Positions 7,516 to 14,480 are shown, counted from the stretch's first letter. The stretch: DNA of 33,078 nt from Tabrizicola soli (GCF_015999335.1 NZ_JAEACP010000034.1:1-33078), one strand, 5' to 3'. Made by a program: numbers and translations. Notes: a model not told the origin generated them from the letters alone.

Positions 7516-8532
7516 TTACATGAACTGCGCGCCGATCAGGTAGAACACCGCGCCCATGATCGCGGCGGCCGGGATGGTGATGACCCAGGCCCAGACGATC
7601 CGCCCGGCGATCCCCCAGCGCACGGCATGGACCCGGCGGGCGGAGCCGACGCCGACGATCGACGACGTGATCGTGTGCGTGGTCGAGACCGGGATCCCCA
7701 GATAGGTCGCGCCGAACAGGGTCATCGCCCCCGCCGTCTCGGCCGCCGCGCCCTGCATCGGGGTCAGGCGGGTGATCTTCGAGCCCATCGTGTGCACGAT
7801 CCGCCAGCCGCCCAGCATGGTGCCGATGCCCATGATGGTGAAGCAGGACAGGACCACCCAGGCGGGGACGGTGAATTCCTCGTAATAGCCGTTGGCATAG
7901 AGCAGGACCGCGATGATCCCCGCGGTCTTCTGCGCGTCGTTCGAGCCGTGGCCGATGGAGTAGAGCGCCGAGCTGACCAGCTGCAGCTTGCGGAAAAGGC
8001 CGTCGGTGCGCGCCGGATTGGCGCGGACGAACGCCCAGGAGACGGCCACGATCAAGAGCACGCCCAGGATGAACCCCGTCACCGGCGACAGGACGATGGC
8101 CACCAGGGTCTTGGACAGGCCGCCCCAGACGATGGCCGGAAAGCCCGCCTTGGCGACGCCCGCCCCGATGATGCCGCCCACCAGAGCGTGCGACGAGGAG
8201 GAGGGGATCCCCAGCCGCCAGGTGATCACGTTCCAGACGATGGCCCCCATCAACGCGCCGAAGATGACCGAGTTGGTCACCATGTCCGGGTCGATCAGCC
8301 CCTTGCCGATGGTCGAGGCAACCTTGGCCTCGAAGCCGAAATGATGGCCGATGAAATAGGCCGAGAAGTTGAAGAACGCCGCCCAGAGCACTGCGACGAA
8401 AGGCGACAGCACCCGGGTCGAGACGATGGTGGCGATCGAGTTCGCCGCGTCGTGCATCCCGTTCAGAAGGTCGAACAGGAAGGCGATCCCGATCAGGAAG
8501 ACCAGCAGGAAGGTGACGGTTCCGGCGTCCAT
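7516..8532 (-). CDS. pit: Low-affinity inorganic phosphate transporter, Pit family
   Basis: A 338-residue integral membrane protein of about ten hydrophobic segments. It carries the two internally duplicated PiT signatures: GMHDAANSIAT near residue 25 and GSNDAQKTAGI near 210, each with the essential Asn/His-Asp pair, plus SSSSHALVGG and the matching STTHTITSS in the second half. It transports phosphate, probably as a metal-phosphate complex, driven by the proton gradient. At ~340 residues it is the short form of the family without the large central loop of E. coli PitA. It lies 7 bases behind the DUF47 gene, the classical DUF47-Pit pair, so the two are almost certainly co-transcribed. No Pho box was identified upstream. 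Confidence 0.95.
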   Translation of the reverse strand: MDAGTVTFLLVFLIGIAFLFDLLNGMHDAANSIATIVSTRVLSPFVAVLWAAFFNFSAYFIGHHFGFEAKVASTIGKGLIDPDMVTNSVIFGALMGAIVWNVITWRLGIPSSSSHALVGGIIGAGVAKAGFPAIVWGGLSKTLVAIVLSPVTGFILGVLLIVAVSWAFVRANPARTDGLFRKLQLVSSALYSIGHGSNDAQKTAGIIAVLLYANGYYEEFTVPAWVVLSCFTIMGIGTMLGGWRIVHTMGSKITRLTPMQGAAAETAGAMTLFGATYLGIPVSTTHTITSSIVGVGSARRVHAVRWGIAGRIVWAWVITIPAAAIMGAVFYLIGAQFM

Positions 8533-8539
8533 GACTGGC

Positions 8540-9184
8540 CTATACGTGTTCGATCACGATGTCGCCGATCACATGGGCGACGTCCTCGAACCGATCGCAG
8601 ACCTTCTCCAGCTGGTCGTAAAGCTGGGCCCCGACGACAAAGCTCAGGGCGTCTTCCCTGGGGGTGGCCTTGAACAGGTCCTTCAACCCGGTGTCGTACA
8701 GCTGGTCCGACTGTTCCTCGATCCGGCTGATCTCGCCCACCATCTGGTGCAACCGCGCGGAATTGGCCCCGATGTCGCGCATCAGCGGCAGGCCGTCGGC
8801 GACAAGGTTGGCCAGAAGGATGATCCGGTCGCCCATCGCCCGCATGTTCGGCGCGAAGGCGACCACGTCATAAAGCACGACCACCTTGCTCGTCTTGTTC
8901 ATCTGGTCGATGGCGTCGTCCAGCGCGCTGGACAGCGCCTTGATGTCGGAACGGTCGAAGGGGGTGATGAAGCTCTGCCGCAGCGACTGCATCACGTCAT
9001 AGCTGATCTGGTCCGCCTCCTCCTCCTGCCGCGACAGAAGCGAGCAGCGGTCGGCCGTCCCCTCGCCCCCGTCCAGGATCGCCCGCAGCGTCTGTGCGGC
9101 TTCCTGGGCCTTGCGGGCCTGGGCTTCGAACAGGTCAAAGAAGTTGTCCGAGCGCGGCAGGATCGCCTTGATCAGCTTGAACAT
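8540..9184 (-). CDS. DUF47 / PhoU-like phosphate transport accessory protein
   Basis: A 214-residue all-helical protein beginning MFKLIKAILPRSDNFFDLFEAQA, a typical opening for DUF47 (Pit accessory, PhoU-related) proteins, followed by helical segments rich in Glu/Asp such as EEEADQISYDVMQSL and DDAIDQMNKTSKVVVLYD. It acts in the cytosol; homologues modulate Pit activity and are always found next to pit, as here (7-base gap). I start at the ATG at 9184, preceded by GAGAGAT; an upstream in-frame extension to 9268 has no family similarity. The 99-bp gap upstream to the kinase gene's stop probably holds the operon promoter; TTGCCA with a GATAGT-like box can be seen but is weak. Confidence 0.93.
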   Translation of the reverse strand: MFKLIKAILPRSDNFFDLFEAQARKAQEAAQTLRAILDGGEGTADRCSLLSRQEEEADQISYDVMQSLRQSFITPFDRSDIKALSSALDDAIDQMNKTSKVVVLYDVVAFAPNMRAMGDRIILLANLVADGLPLMRDIGANSARLHQMVGEISRIEEQSDQLYDTGLKDLFKATPREDALSFVVGAQLYDQLEKVCDRFEDVAHVIGDIVIEHV

Positions 9185-9283
9185 GGTATCTCTCGGGAAT
9201 CGGGTGGCAGGACAGCCCCCGGTGGGTTTGTCGGGCGTCCGACTATCCGTTCGGAAACCCGTTGGCAATGTCTTCCGTTTCCG

Positions 9284-10192
9284 TCAGCCGTGCTTGAGTA
9301 TGCGCCCGGCGCAGAATTCCGCCCTTGCCAGGTGGCTGCGGTGGATCGGATCCTCGGGGGCGAGCCGCGGCATGGTCCAGCCGACCGAGGCCAGCGTGCG
9401 CGCCAGGACAAAGGCTTCGACCATCGCGCTGTCGGTCGTCCCATAGCCCGCCATCAGCGCGTCGCGCAGCTGCGGATGTTCGGGGTGCTGCACCGTCTGC
9501 ACCAGCGCGGTGCCCAGGTCGTGCAGGCGGAAGCCATAGCCCGAATCGTCGAAGTCGATCAGCGATACCGAACGATCGTTCACCAGCACGTTCTCGCGCA
9601 GGACATCGGCGTGGATCAGGCCGATATCGCCCGACAGCCGCTCGCGCAGGGCATCGCGGGCGCGGATCAGCAGGACGCGCTGGTCAGGGGTCGCCACCGG
9701 ATGCTCCCAGAACCGGCCCCAGTGCGGGTCTTCGCCCACCAGCCCTTCCAGATCCCAGCGCGGACGAGTGAAGCCCTCCGGCAGGACCAGCCCGTCCGTG
9801 ACGCGATGCACCCGGACCAGCAGCGCGCCGAGGGCATGGTAGAGATCCAGCACCTGCGGCAACGGACGGGTGAAGGGCTTCGCGGCCTCGCCCAGCGCCT
9901 CGCCCCCCATCCAGGCGATGGCCGAGGCATGGCGGCCGTCCGACAGCGGCACCAGAAGCGCCCCGCCGCCGGCGGGCAGGGCGGCCGGAACCGGCAGCCC
10001 CGCACGCGCCAGTTCCGCGCACCACCAGAGCTCGGAGCGGATTGCCGCGGGCGACTGATAGCCCGCCCGGTGCAGGCGCAGGGCGGCGCGGCCCTCGGGC
10101 ACAGCCATCTCGAAGACATGGTTCTCGCGGTCGCGGATCAGGCGGATCACCCGCCCGCCCCAGTGGCCGGCCGCCTCTTCCGCCAGGGTCAT
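9284..10192 (-). CDS. APH-family phosphotransferase (aminoglycoside phosphotransferase / homoserine-kinase-II-like)
   Basis: A 302-residue protein-kinase-like small-molecule kinase. The Brenner motif IHADVLRENVLV supplies the catalytic Asp and the metal-binding Asn, and SLIDFDDSGYG is the DFD-type magnesium loop; the N-lobe has ALRLHRAGYQS, a candidate ATP-lysine replacement region. The C-terminal half around GYGTTDSAMVEAFVLARTLASVGW resembles the SrkA/RdoA and choline or homoserine kinase group rather than true resistance enzymes. The substrate is unknown. The ATG at 10192 overlaps the arfB stop as ATGA, so the two genes are translationally coupled. No sign of transfer is seen. The fold call is firm, a specific function is not. 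Confidence 0.85.
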   Translation of the reverse strand: MTLAEEAAGHWGGRVIRLIRDRENHVFEMAVPEGRAALRLHRAGYQSPAAIRSELWWCAELARAGLPVPAALPAGGGALLVPLSDGRHASAIAWMGGEALGEAAKPFTRPLPQVLDLYHALGALLVRVHRVTDGLVLPEGFTRPRWDLEGLVGEDPHWGRFWEHPVATPDQRVLLIRARDALRERLSGDIGLIHADVLRENVLVNDRSVSLIDFDDSGYGFRLHDLGTALVQTVQHPEHPQLRDALMAGYGTTDSAMVEAFVLARTLASVGWTMPRLAPEDPIHRSHLARAEFCAGRILKHG

Positions 10193-10611
10193 TCCTCGTC
10201 TCCCACCTTGCCGCGCAACGCCTTGACCTCGCCGCGCTGGGTCTTGGCCGCGATCCTGCGGCGCTGGCTGCCCAGCGTCGGCTTGGTCGCGATCCGCCGC
10301 TTCGGCGCGACCAGCGCGGCGCGGATCATCTCGACCAGCCGCTCGCGCGCGATCTCGCGGTTGCGGGCCTGGCTGCGGGTCTCGTCCACCTGCAGCACGA
10401 TCGCGCCCTCGGTCGTCCAGCGCCGCCCGGCCAGCTTCCTCAGCCGCGCCTTCACGCCGGGGGCCAGATGCGGCGAACGGTCCGCCTCGAAGCGCAGTTC
10501 GACCGCGGTGGAAACCTTGTTGACGTTCTGCCCGCCCGGACCCGAGGCGCGCATGAAGCTCTCGGACAGCTCCCATTCGGCGATGGCAAGGGTTTCGGTG
10601 ACGTGCAGCAT
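10189..10611 (-). CDS. arfB: Alternative ribosome-rescue factor / peptidyl-tRNA hydrolase ArfB (YaeJ)
   Basis: A 140-residue release-factor-like protein. The catalytic GGQ lies in ASGPGGQNVNKVSTAVELRF, and the C-terminal tail is rich in Lys/Arg (KRRIATKPTLGSQRRRIAAKTQRGEVKALRGK), as needed to enter the empty mRNA channel. ArfB frees peptides from ribosomes stalled without a stop codon. I start at the ATG at 10611 (MLHVTETLAI); no strong Shine-Dalgarno precedes it. A longer in-frame GTG start at 10680 would translate through a perfect palindrome and is rejected. Upstream lie a palindrome (10647-10677), a terminator-like hairpin (10693-10722) and an 18-codon ORF, which together may regulate this gene. 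It is coupled to the kinase gene downstream. Confidence 0.93.
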   Translation of the reverse strand: MLHVTETLAIAEWELSESFMRASGPGGQNVNKVSTAVELRFEADRSPHLAPGVKARLRKLAGRRWTTEGAIVLQVDETRSQARNREIARERLVEMIRAALVAPKRRIATKPTLGSQRRRIAAKTQRGEVKALRGKVGDEE

Positions 10612-10646
10612 GGCCAGGTTATGGCCCGGCCTTGCGCTGCGGGCGA

Positions 10647-10677
10647 GCCCAAAATCTTTCGTCGAAAGATTTTGGGC
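10647..10677. repeat. Perfect AT-rich palindrome upstream of arfB
   Basis: A 31-base perfect inverted repeat: GCCC and GGGC at the ends, AAAATC/GATTTT inside, and the core TTTCG-T-CGAAA at the centre (10662). Such AT-rich sequence is out of keeping with the surrounding GC content. A second palindrome of the same style (core TTTCG-CGAAA) sits at 29913-29942. It could act as a bidirectional terminator, a protein-binding site, or part of the arfB leader. Confidence 0.7.
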
Positions 10678-10692
10678 CACGGCCGGAATAGA

Positions 10693-10722
10693 GAAAGGGT
10701 TGCCGTTGCGGGCAACCCTTTC
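10693..10722 (-). terminator. Terminator-like hairpin after the 18-codon ORF
   Basis: A perfect 12-bp stem (10711-10722 with 10693-10704; GAAAGGGTTGCC on the minus strand) with a 6-base loop. On the minus strand it is followed by TCTATT, a modest U-rich tail, so it may terminate or pause RNA polymerase coming from yhhQ or from the 18-codon ORF before arfB. Its 5' arm is also complementary over 9 bases (10715-10723) to 10881-10889 further upstream, which would make an anti-terminator. Confidence 0.55.
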
Positions 10723-10772
10723 CGAGATCCAAGGAGATGGGCCAGTTAGGCATCCAAATCCAATCGGTGGTC

Positions 10773-10801
10773 TATTTTCCAGGGGCTGCCCTTAGAAAAT
10801 A
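10773..10801 (-). promoter_or_regulatory. Hairpin overlapping the stop codon of the 18-codon ORF
   Basis: On the minus strand TATTTTC (10801-10795) pairs with GAAAATA (10779-10773), and inside it AGGG pairs with CCCT around a CAGC loop. The 5' arm lies wholly in the last codons of the small ORF (GGT ATT TTC), just before its TAA at 10794-10792. A ribosome finishing the ORF would therefore melt the hairpin, as in attenuator leaders. Confidence 0.45.
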
Positions 10802-10848
10802 CCCCTCCCGACTGTCCCGACACCTCTCTCCAATATCACTCTCGACAC
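10792..10848 (-). CDS. 18-codon ORF with an extremely strong Shine-Dalgarno (candidate leader peptide)
   Basis: GTG at 10848 opens an 18-codon frame ending with TAA (peptide MSRVILERGVGTVGRGIF). Seven bases before the start lies GGAGG (10860-10856), inside a stretch that is complementary to the last 17 bases of the usual 16S rRNA tail (10848-10864 on the plus strand reads CTGGATCACCTCCTTTC). Codon use is unlike the neighbours: AGA twice, ATA, AGG and TTG in so few codons, which are rare in this genome's genes. It lies between the yhhQ stop (10919) and arfB, in the same direction. Translation is inferred from the ribosome binding site only; the peptide itself may not matter, and the region could instead be a small RNA. 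Confidence 0.45.
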   Translation of the reverse strand: MSRVILERGVGTVGRGIF

Positions 10849-10918
10849 TGGATCACCTCCTTTCAAATGGTTGCCGATATGGAAAGGGTGACACAGATTT
10901 TGTGTTCGTCAAGACAAA

Positions 10919-11539
10919 TCACGCTACCCTTGCGGCCAGCCGAGCCAGCGCCAGCCGGAACGGCAGCAAGGCCACCACGGCAAGCAGGAGTTTCACCAGC
11001 CAGTCGCCCACCGCCAGCGACACCCAGAACGGAGCCTCTGGCCCGATCCCCAAAAGCGGCGCGGGCTCGGCCGCCCAGGAGACATCGACGCCCGGCTCCA
11101 GGAAGGCCAGCATGGCCGAGAAGGCGATGGTGAAGAAGATCGCGGTGTCCAGCGTCGAGGAAATCACCGGCGAAATCAGCGGCGCCTTCCACCACAGGCC
11201 CTGCCGGAAGCGGTTGAAGACCGCGATGTCCAGAAGCTGTGCGGCAAGGAACGCAAGGCCGGACCCCAGCGCGACGCGCAGCGTGACCAGCGGGCCGAAC
11301 TCGCCCATGATCTGCGTGCCGATAAAGGAACAGACGATCCCGGTCAGGAAGCCGGCCAGCACCACCTTGCGGGCCGCGGCGGGGCCGTCGAAGCGGTTGG
11401 TGATCTCGTTCACCAGGAAGGCGAAGGGATAGGTGAACGCCCCCCAGGTCAGGAAGGCGCCCAGCGGATACTGGACCAGGATGTTCGAGGCGACGACGAT
11501 CGCCGCCATGGCAAGGATGCCGGGCAGAAGGATGCGCAT
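10919..11539 (-). CDS. yhhQ: Queuosine precursor transporter, YhhQ / VUT family
   Basis: A 206-residue, six-helix membrane protein of the ECF-like VUT family. Markers are the opening LLPGILAMAAIVVASNILVQYPL, TYPFAFLVNEITNRFDG (a strongly conserved segment), and STLDTAIFFTIAFSAMLAF. YhhQ imports queuosine precursors such as preQ0/preQ1 so that tRNA wobble position 34 can be modified, fitting the presence of other tRNA-related genes in the window but with no tgt or queuosine gene beside it. The ATG at 11539 is the family start; a TTG extension to 11593 is unlikely. A possible promoter (TTGACA 11624-11619, TATAGG 11603-11598) follows the mepA stop. No preQ1 riboswitch was recognised in the ~85-bp leader. 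Confidence 0.9.
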   Translation of the reverse strand: MRILLPGILAMAAIVVASNILVQYPLGAFLTWGAFTYPFAFLVNEITNRFDGPAAARKVVLAGFLTGIVCSFIGTQIMGEFGPLVTLRVALGSGLAFLAAQLLDIAVFNRFRQGLWWKAPLISPVISSTLDTAIFFTIAFSAMLAFLEPGVDVSWAAEPAPLLGIGPEAPFWVSLAVGDWLVKLLLAVVALLPFRLALARLAARVA

Positions 11540-11597
11540 GGTGCTGTCCGTTTTGACAAGGTCGCGGAGACTTGGCCCTTCATCGGGGCGCAAGCCG

Positions 11598-11624
11598 CCT
11601 ATACCCCTGCCTGCGGCCTGTCAA
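11598..11624 (-). promoter_or_regulatory. Candidate yhhQ promoter
   Basis: A perfect -35 hexamer TTGACA (minus strand, 11624-11619) and TATAGG (11603-11598) are separated by 15 bases, shorter than ideal. It starts next to the mepA stop codon and points at yhhQ, about 60 bases upstream of its ATG. Confidence 0.4.
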
Positions 11625-11625
11625 C

Positions 11626-12519
11626 CTAGTTGGCGGCCAGAACGTCGCGGCACTGGCCGGGCAGGTCGGCCATGGTGAATTCGCGCGGGCCCTTCTTTCT
11701 CGGCGCGTCCTCGTCCTTCGGCTTCTTGCCGGTGGACTTCGGCGGGTCCAGGTAATCGGTCACCCACCACATCAACGTATCGTCGCAGCCGTCGCCGTTC
11801 TTCGACAGATCCGCCACCGTAGGGGTCTGCGTCTCGCACAGGCGCGCGCCCTTGGGGCATTTCAGGCGAACGTGGAAATGCGTGTCATGCCCCGCCACCG
11901 GGCGGATCTTCTGCAGCCATTTCTTGTCCGCCCGCCTTGCCGTGCGGCACATCTCGATCTTGACCGCGGCCGCCACGAAGATCCGGTCCACCCGCGGGTC
12001 GAGCGCCGCCTGCTTCATCAGCTCGCGGTGGGTGCGGGTCCAGTTCGCGGTCACGCTCCTCTGGTCGGCCGAGCGGACCGGGATCGAGCTGATCTCCTCG
12101 CGCGCGGCCTCGCTCAGCGACAGGCTTTGCGGCGGCAGCATCCAGATGTCGGCGTCCAGCCCGATCTGGTGGCTGGCATGGCCCGAGGTCATCGGCCCGC
12201 CGCGCGGCTGGCTGATGTCGCCGATGTAAAGGCCCTCGCCATAGCCGATCTCGCGGGCGGTCGCCGAGAGGTCCACCAGGAACTGGATCATCATCGGATG
12301 GCCGAAGTTCCGGTGCCGCGACAGCCGCATCGCCTGCCAGGTTGGTCCGGACTCGGGCAGTTCCACCAGCCCGGCCGCGCAGCCCCTGGCATAGCTGCCG
12401 ATCGGCATCGAATCCTGGGCCGAAGGCGCCTCCATCGCGCCGAACAGGCGGTTCGCCAGCTTCTCGGCCTGGGCCGGGGCGGCAAGGACAAGCGACAGGA
12501 TCAGTGCGCGGAACAGCAT
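11626..12519 (-). CDS. mepA: Penicillin-insensitive murein endopeptidase MepA
   Basis: A 297-residue exported LAS-family metallopeptidase. A short signal peptide (MLFRALILSLVLAAPAQA) is followed by the mature domain. HASHQIGLDADIW holds the zinc ligands His117 and Asp124, and THFHVRL supplies the third histidine in its H-F-H motif. Further family segments are YARGCAAG, RHRNFGHP and a cysteine-containing C-terminal region. MepA cuts the D-Ala-meso-DAP cross-links of peptidoglycan in the periplasm and is not blocked by beta-lactams. Its ATG overlaps the stop of the upstream MFS gene by one base (TGATG), so the two are translationally coupled. The tail after residue ~275 is rich in Lys/Pro and charged. 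A very confident call. Confidence 0.95.
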   Translation of the reverse strand: MLFRALILSLVLAAPAQAEKLANRLFGAMEAPSAQDSMPIGSYARGCAAGLVELPESGPTWQAMRLSRHRNFGHPMMIQFLVDLSATAREIGYGEGLYIGDISQPRGGPMTSGHASHQIGLDADIWMLPPQSLSLSEAAREEISSIPVRSADQRSVTANWTRTHRELMKQAALDPRVDRIFVAAAVKIEMCRTARRADKKWLQKIRPVAGHDTHFHVRLKCPKGARLCETQTPTVADLSKNGDGCDDTLMWWVTDYLDPPKSTGKKPKDEDAPRKKGPREFTMADLPGQCRDVLAAN

Positions 12520-13889
12520 CAGGCGGCCATCTCTCCCTTGGGTCTGACGAAGGATAGCAGGAAAAGTCCGATCAGGAACAAGACAATCAGCGGCGCAATG
12601 CCGATCCGCTGGGATCCGCTTGCGGTGGTGACGAGCGCGATCAGCATCGGCGCGAGGAAGCTGGTGACCTTGCCCGAGAGCGCGAACAGGCCGAAAGCCT
12701 CGGTCGCGCGGTCCGGCGTGGTGTGGCGCGCCATCATCGTCCGGCTGGCCGCCTGCAGCGAGCCGCCCGCCGCCCCGATCAGCGCCCCGCAGGCGAAGAA
12801 GATCTGGTCCGGCAGGCTGGAGGCGGGGTCCAGCGCCAGCCCCCACAGGCTCTCGCGGGTCATGCCGACGATCACCAGGCAGACCAGGACCAGCACCAGG
12901 ATCGAGACCGCGATCACCGGCTTCGGCCCATAGGCGCGGTCCGCCCGCCCGCCGATGAAGGACGCGACCATGGCCGTCACCGCGCCCACCAGCCCGAAGA
13001 TGCCGATCTGGATGATCGACCAGCCCAGCACGCCCGAGGCATAGACCCCGCCGAACCCGTAAAGCCCGTTCAGCGCGTCGCGGTACAGCAGGGACGAGCC
13101 GAGATAGGCCGCCAGGCTGTGCCGGAAGCGCAGCGACCGCAGCAAATCGCGCAGGCTGGCGAAGGCCCGGCCGAGGTGCAGCGGCCGCGCCGCCATCCGG
13201 GGCTCGCGCACCCAGAGGAAGAAGGGCACCATGAAGACCACGAACCAGATCGCGGTGAAGGGGCCGACAAAGCGCGTCCCCTCGCGCGCCTCGGGGTCAA
13301 GGCCCAGCAGCGGCTCCATCCCCAGCAGGGTCAGGCCGCTGTCGGCGCTTTCGGCGAAGAACATCAGCATGACGACCAGCGCCAGAAGCCCGCCGAGGTA
13401 GCCGAAGGCGAAGCCGGTGCCCGAGATCGCGCCCAGATCATCCGCCTGGGTCAGCGAGGGCATCAGCGCATTGGTGAAGATCGTGGCGAACTCCATCCCG
13501 ATGAAGCCCAGCCCGAACAGGCCGACCGCGAGCAGGAGCATCCCCTCGCCCCCGCCCGGCGCCACCCACCACAGGCCGGCCGAGCCGATGACATAGAAGA
13601 GCGAGAAGGTCCGGACCCAGACCATCCGCCGCCCCGTGCTGTCGGCGATGGCCCCCAGCACCGGGGCCAGCACCGCCACCGCAAGCGAGGCCGCGCCCAG
13701 TCCCCAGCCCCAATAGGCCTGCGCGGCGGCCTTGGCGGCCTCTTCATCCAGCCCGGCACCCATGTAATAGCCCCGGGCGATCTCGGCGAAATAGGGGCCG
13801 AAGATGAAGGTCAGCAGCAGCGTGCTGTAAGGCTGGCTGGCCCAGTCGAAGAAATACCAGCCCCAGATGCGCTTCCTGTCGCCGACCAT
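12519..13889 (-). CDS. MFS transporter, UMF1 (Atg22-like) family
   Basis: A 456-residue polytopic membrane protein with about 12 hydrophobic helices. The N-terminus RIWGWYFFDWASQPYSTLLLTFIFGPYF is the characteristic start of the UMF1/Atg22-like branch (compare 'WxxYDWANSxY'). The loop after helix 2, VLGAIADSTGRRMVWV, is the MFS signature loop, repeated in the second half as GGRADRAYGPKPVI. Yeast Atg22 effluxes amino acids from the vacuole; bacterial substrates are unknown. The coupling to mepA (1-base overlap) suggests a role with wall peptides or amino acids, but that is inference. The ATG at 13889 is preceded by AAGGGGGCG. The thioesterase gene ends 60 bases upstream and may be part of the same transcript. 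Confidence 0.9.
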   Translation of the reverse strand: MVGDRKRIWGWYFFDWASQPYSTLLLTFIFGPYFAEIARGYYMGAGLDEEAAKAAAQAYWGWGLGAASLAVAVLAPVLGAIADSTGRRMVWVRTFSLFYVIGSAGLWWVAPGGGEGMLLLAVGLFGLGFIGMEFATIFTNALMPSLTQADDLGAISGTGFAFGYLGGLLALVVMLMFFAESADSGLTLLGMEPLLGLDPEAREGTRFVGPFTAIWFVVFMVPFFLWVREPRMAARPLHLGRAFASLRDLLRSLRFRHSLAAYLGSSLLYRDALNGLYGFGGVYASGVLGWSIIQIGIFGLVGAVTAMVASFIGGRADRAYGPKPVIAVSILVLVLVCLVIVGMTRESLWGLALDPASSLPDQIFFACGALIGAAGGSLQAASRTMMARHTTPDRATEAFGLFALSGKVTSFLAPMLIALVTTASGSQRIGIAPLIVLFLIGLFLLSFVRPKGEMAA

Positions 13890-13949
13890 GCCCGCCCCCT
13901 TGTTTTGCCGCGAAGTGAAGCCGGAAACCGCGCCCCGCGCAAGCCGCGC

Positions 13950-14480
13950 TCAGCGCGCGGGCGGCCAGGGGCGCTGCGCCTCGGCCTCGATCCAGGCCTT
14001 GACCCAGCCTGGCAGCTCCGGCCCCTCCTCCGCCACCCCCATCGCCCGCGCCAGCTCACGCGGGGGAACCATGCCCGCCTTCGAGATGATGGCGGACCGG
14101 ATCAGCACCTGCGAGGCGCAGTCCTCGCCCCTCCACATCGACTGCTCCATGTAGAGGAAGCGATGATCCCAGCCTAGGCAGCGGGTGCGCATGGTCAGGC
14201 GCATGAACATCGTCACCCGCTTGCGATAGCGCGTGCTGGACCCCGCGACCGTCAGCCCCCAGCCCTTTTCGCGCAGCACCCGCTCGACCCCCGTGCGTCG
14301 CGCCAGCGGCAGGCGGCCCAGATCGTACAGCGTCAGCGTCCGGCCGTTGTTCAGCTCGACCCAGGGGTCGAGGTCCCAGGGCCAGCAGATCAGCTGGCTC
14401 ACATGGGTGTCGAACAGGCCCAGCTCGGGCTGGCGGCGCGCCAGGGACAGCACCTTGGCCATGCGCAGGAAAGGATACAT
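13950..14480 (-). CDS. Acyl-CoA thioesterase-like hotdog protein (4HBT/THEM6-like)
   Basis: A 176-residue single-domain hotdog-fold protein. The segment DLDPWVELNNGRTLTLYDLGR matches the thioesterase pattern 'D-D-x-x-x-H-x-N-N-x-x-Y' seen in THEM6/YbgC-like enzymes, although the usual histidine position before NN is replaced by a Glu-Leu (VELNNGR). The rest, with RYRKRVTMFMRLTMRTRCLGWDHRFLYMEQSMW, is the characteristic central sheet with a WDHRF(L)Y core. It presumably hydrolyses acyl-CoA or acyl carrier thioesters; the substrate is unknown. The ATG at 14480 has GGAGGT five bases upstream. It is divergent from yggT and upstream of the UMF1/mepA genes. Confidence 0.8.
   Translation of the reverse strand: MYPFLRMAKVLSLARRQPELGLFDTHVSQLICWPWDLDPWVELNNGRTLTLYDLGRLPLARRTGVERVLREKGWGLTVAGSSTRYRKRVTMFMRLTMRTRCLGWDHRFLYMEQSMWRGEDCASQVLIRSAIISKAGMVPPRELARAMGVAEEGPELPGWVKAWIEAEAQRPWPPAR

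Larger units (their letters stand above)
10690..10905 (-). ncRNA. Candidate structured leader or small RNA between yhhQ and arfB
   Basis: On the minus strand the 5' to 3' order is: hairpin ACACA/TGTGT (10905-10891); segment CACCCTTTCC (10890-10881); the extended Shine-Dalgarno (10864-10848); the 18-codon ORF; a hairpin over its stop codon; CTCCTT (10736-10731), able to pair with AAGGAG; and a 12-bp terminator-like stem. The segment at 10890-10881 can pair either with the Shine-Dalgarno (CCTTTC with GAAAGG, then CAC with GTG) or with the terminator's 5' arm (9 bp, 10715-10723). Alternative pairings of this kind are the mark of regulatory leaders. No good -10 box was found (TTGACG at 10912-10907 is a possible -35), so the transcript start is unknown. 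The gap from 10612 to 10918 holds no other gene. Confidence 0.45.

Noticed and set aside
8369-10795. An 808-codon plus-strand frame across DUF47, the kinase and arfB
   Set aside because: It runs antisense through three well-supported genes and their borders, with shadow-like composition and no recognisable domain.
10848-10864. Fragment of a 16S rRNA gene on the plus strand
   Set aside because: The match to the 16S end stops after 17 bases on both sides; there is no helix 45 or other rRNA sequence before it and no spacer tRNA after it. The placement 7 nt before a start codon on the other strand fits a Shine-Dalgarno better.
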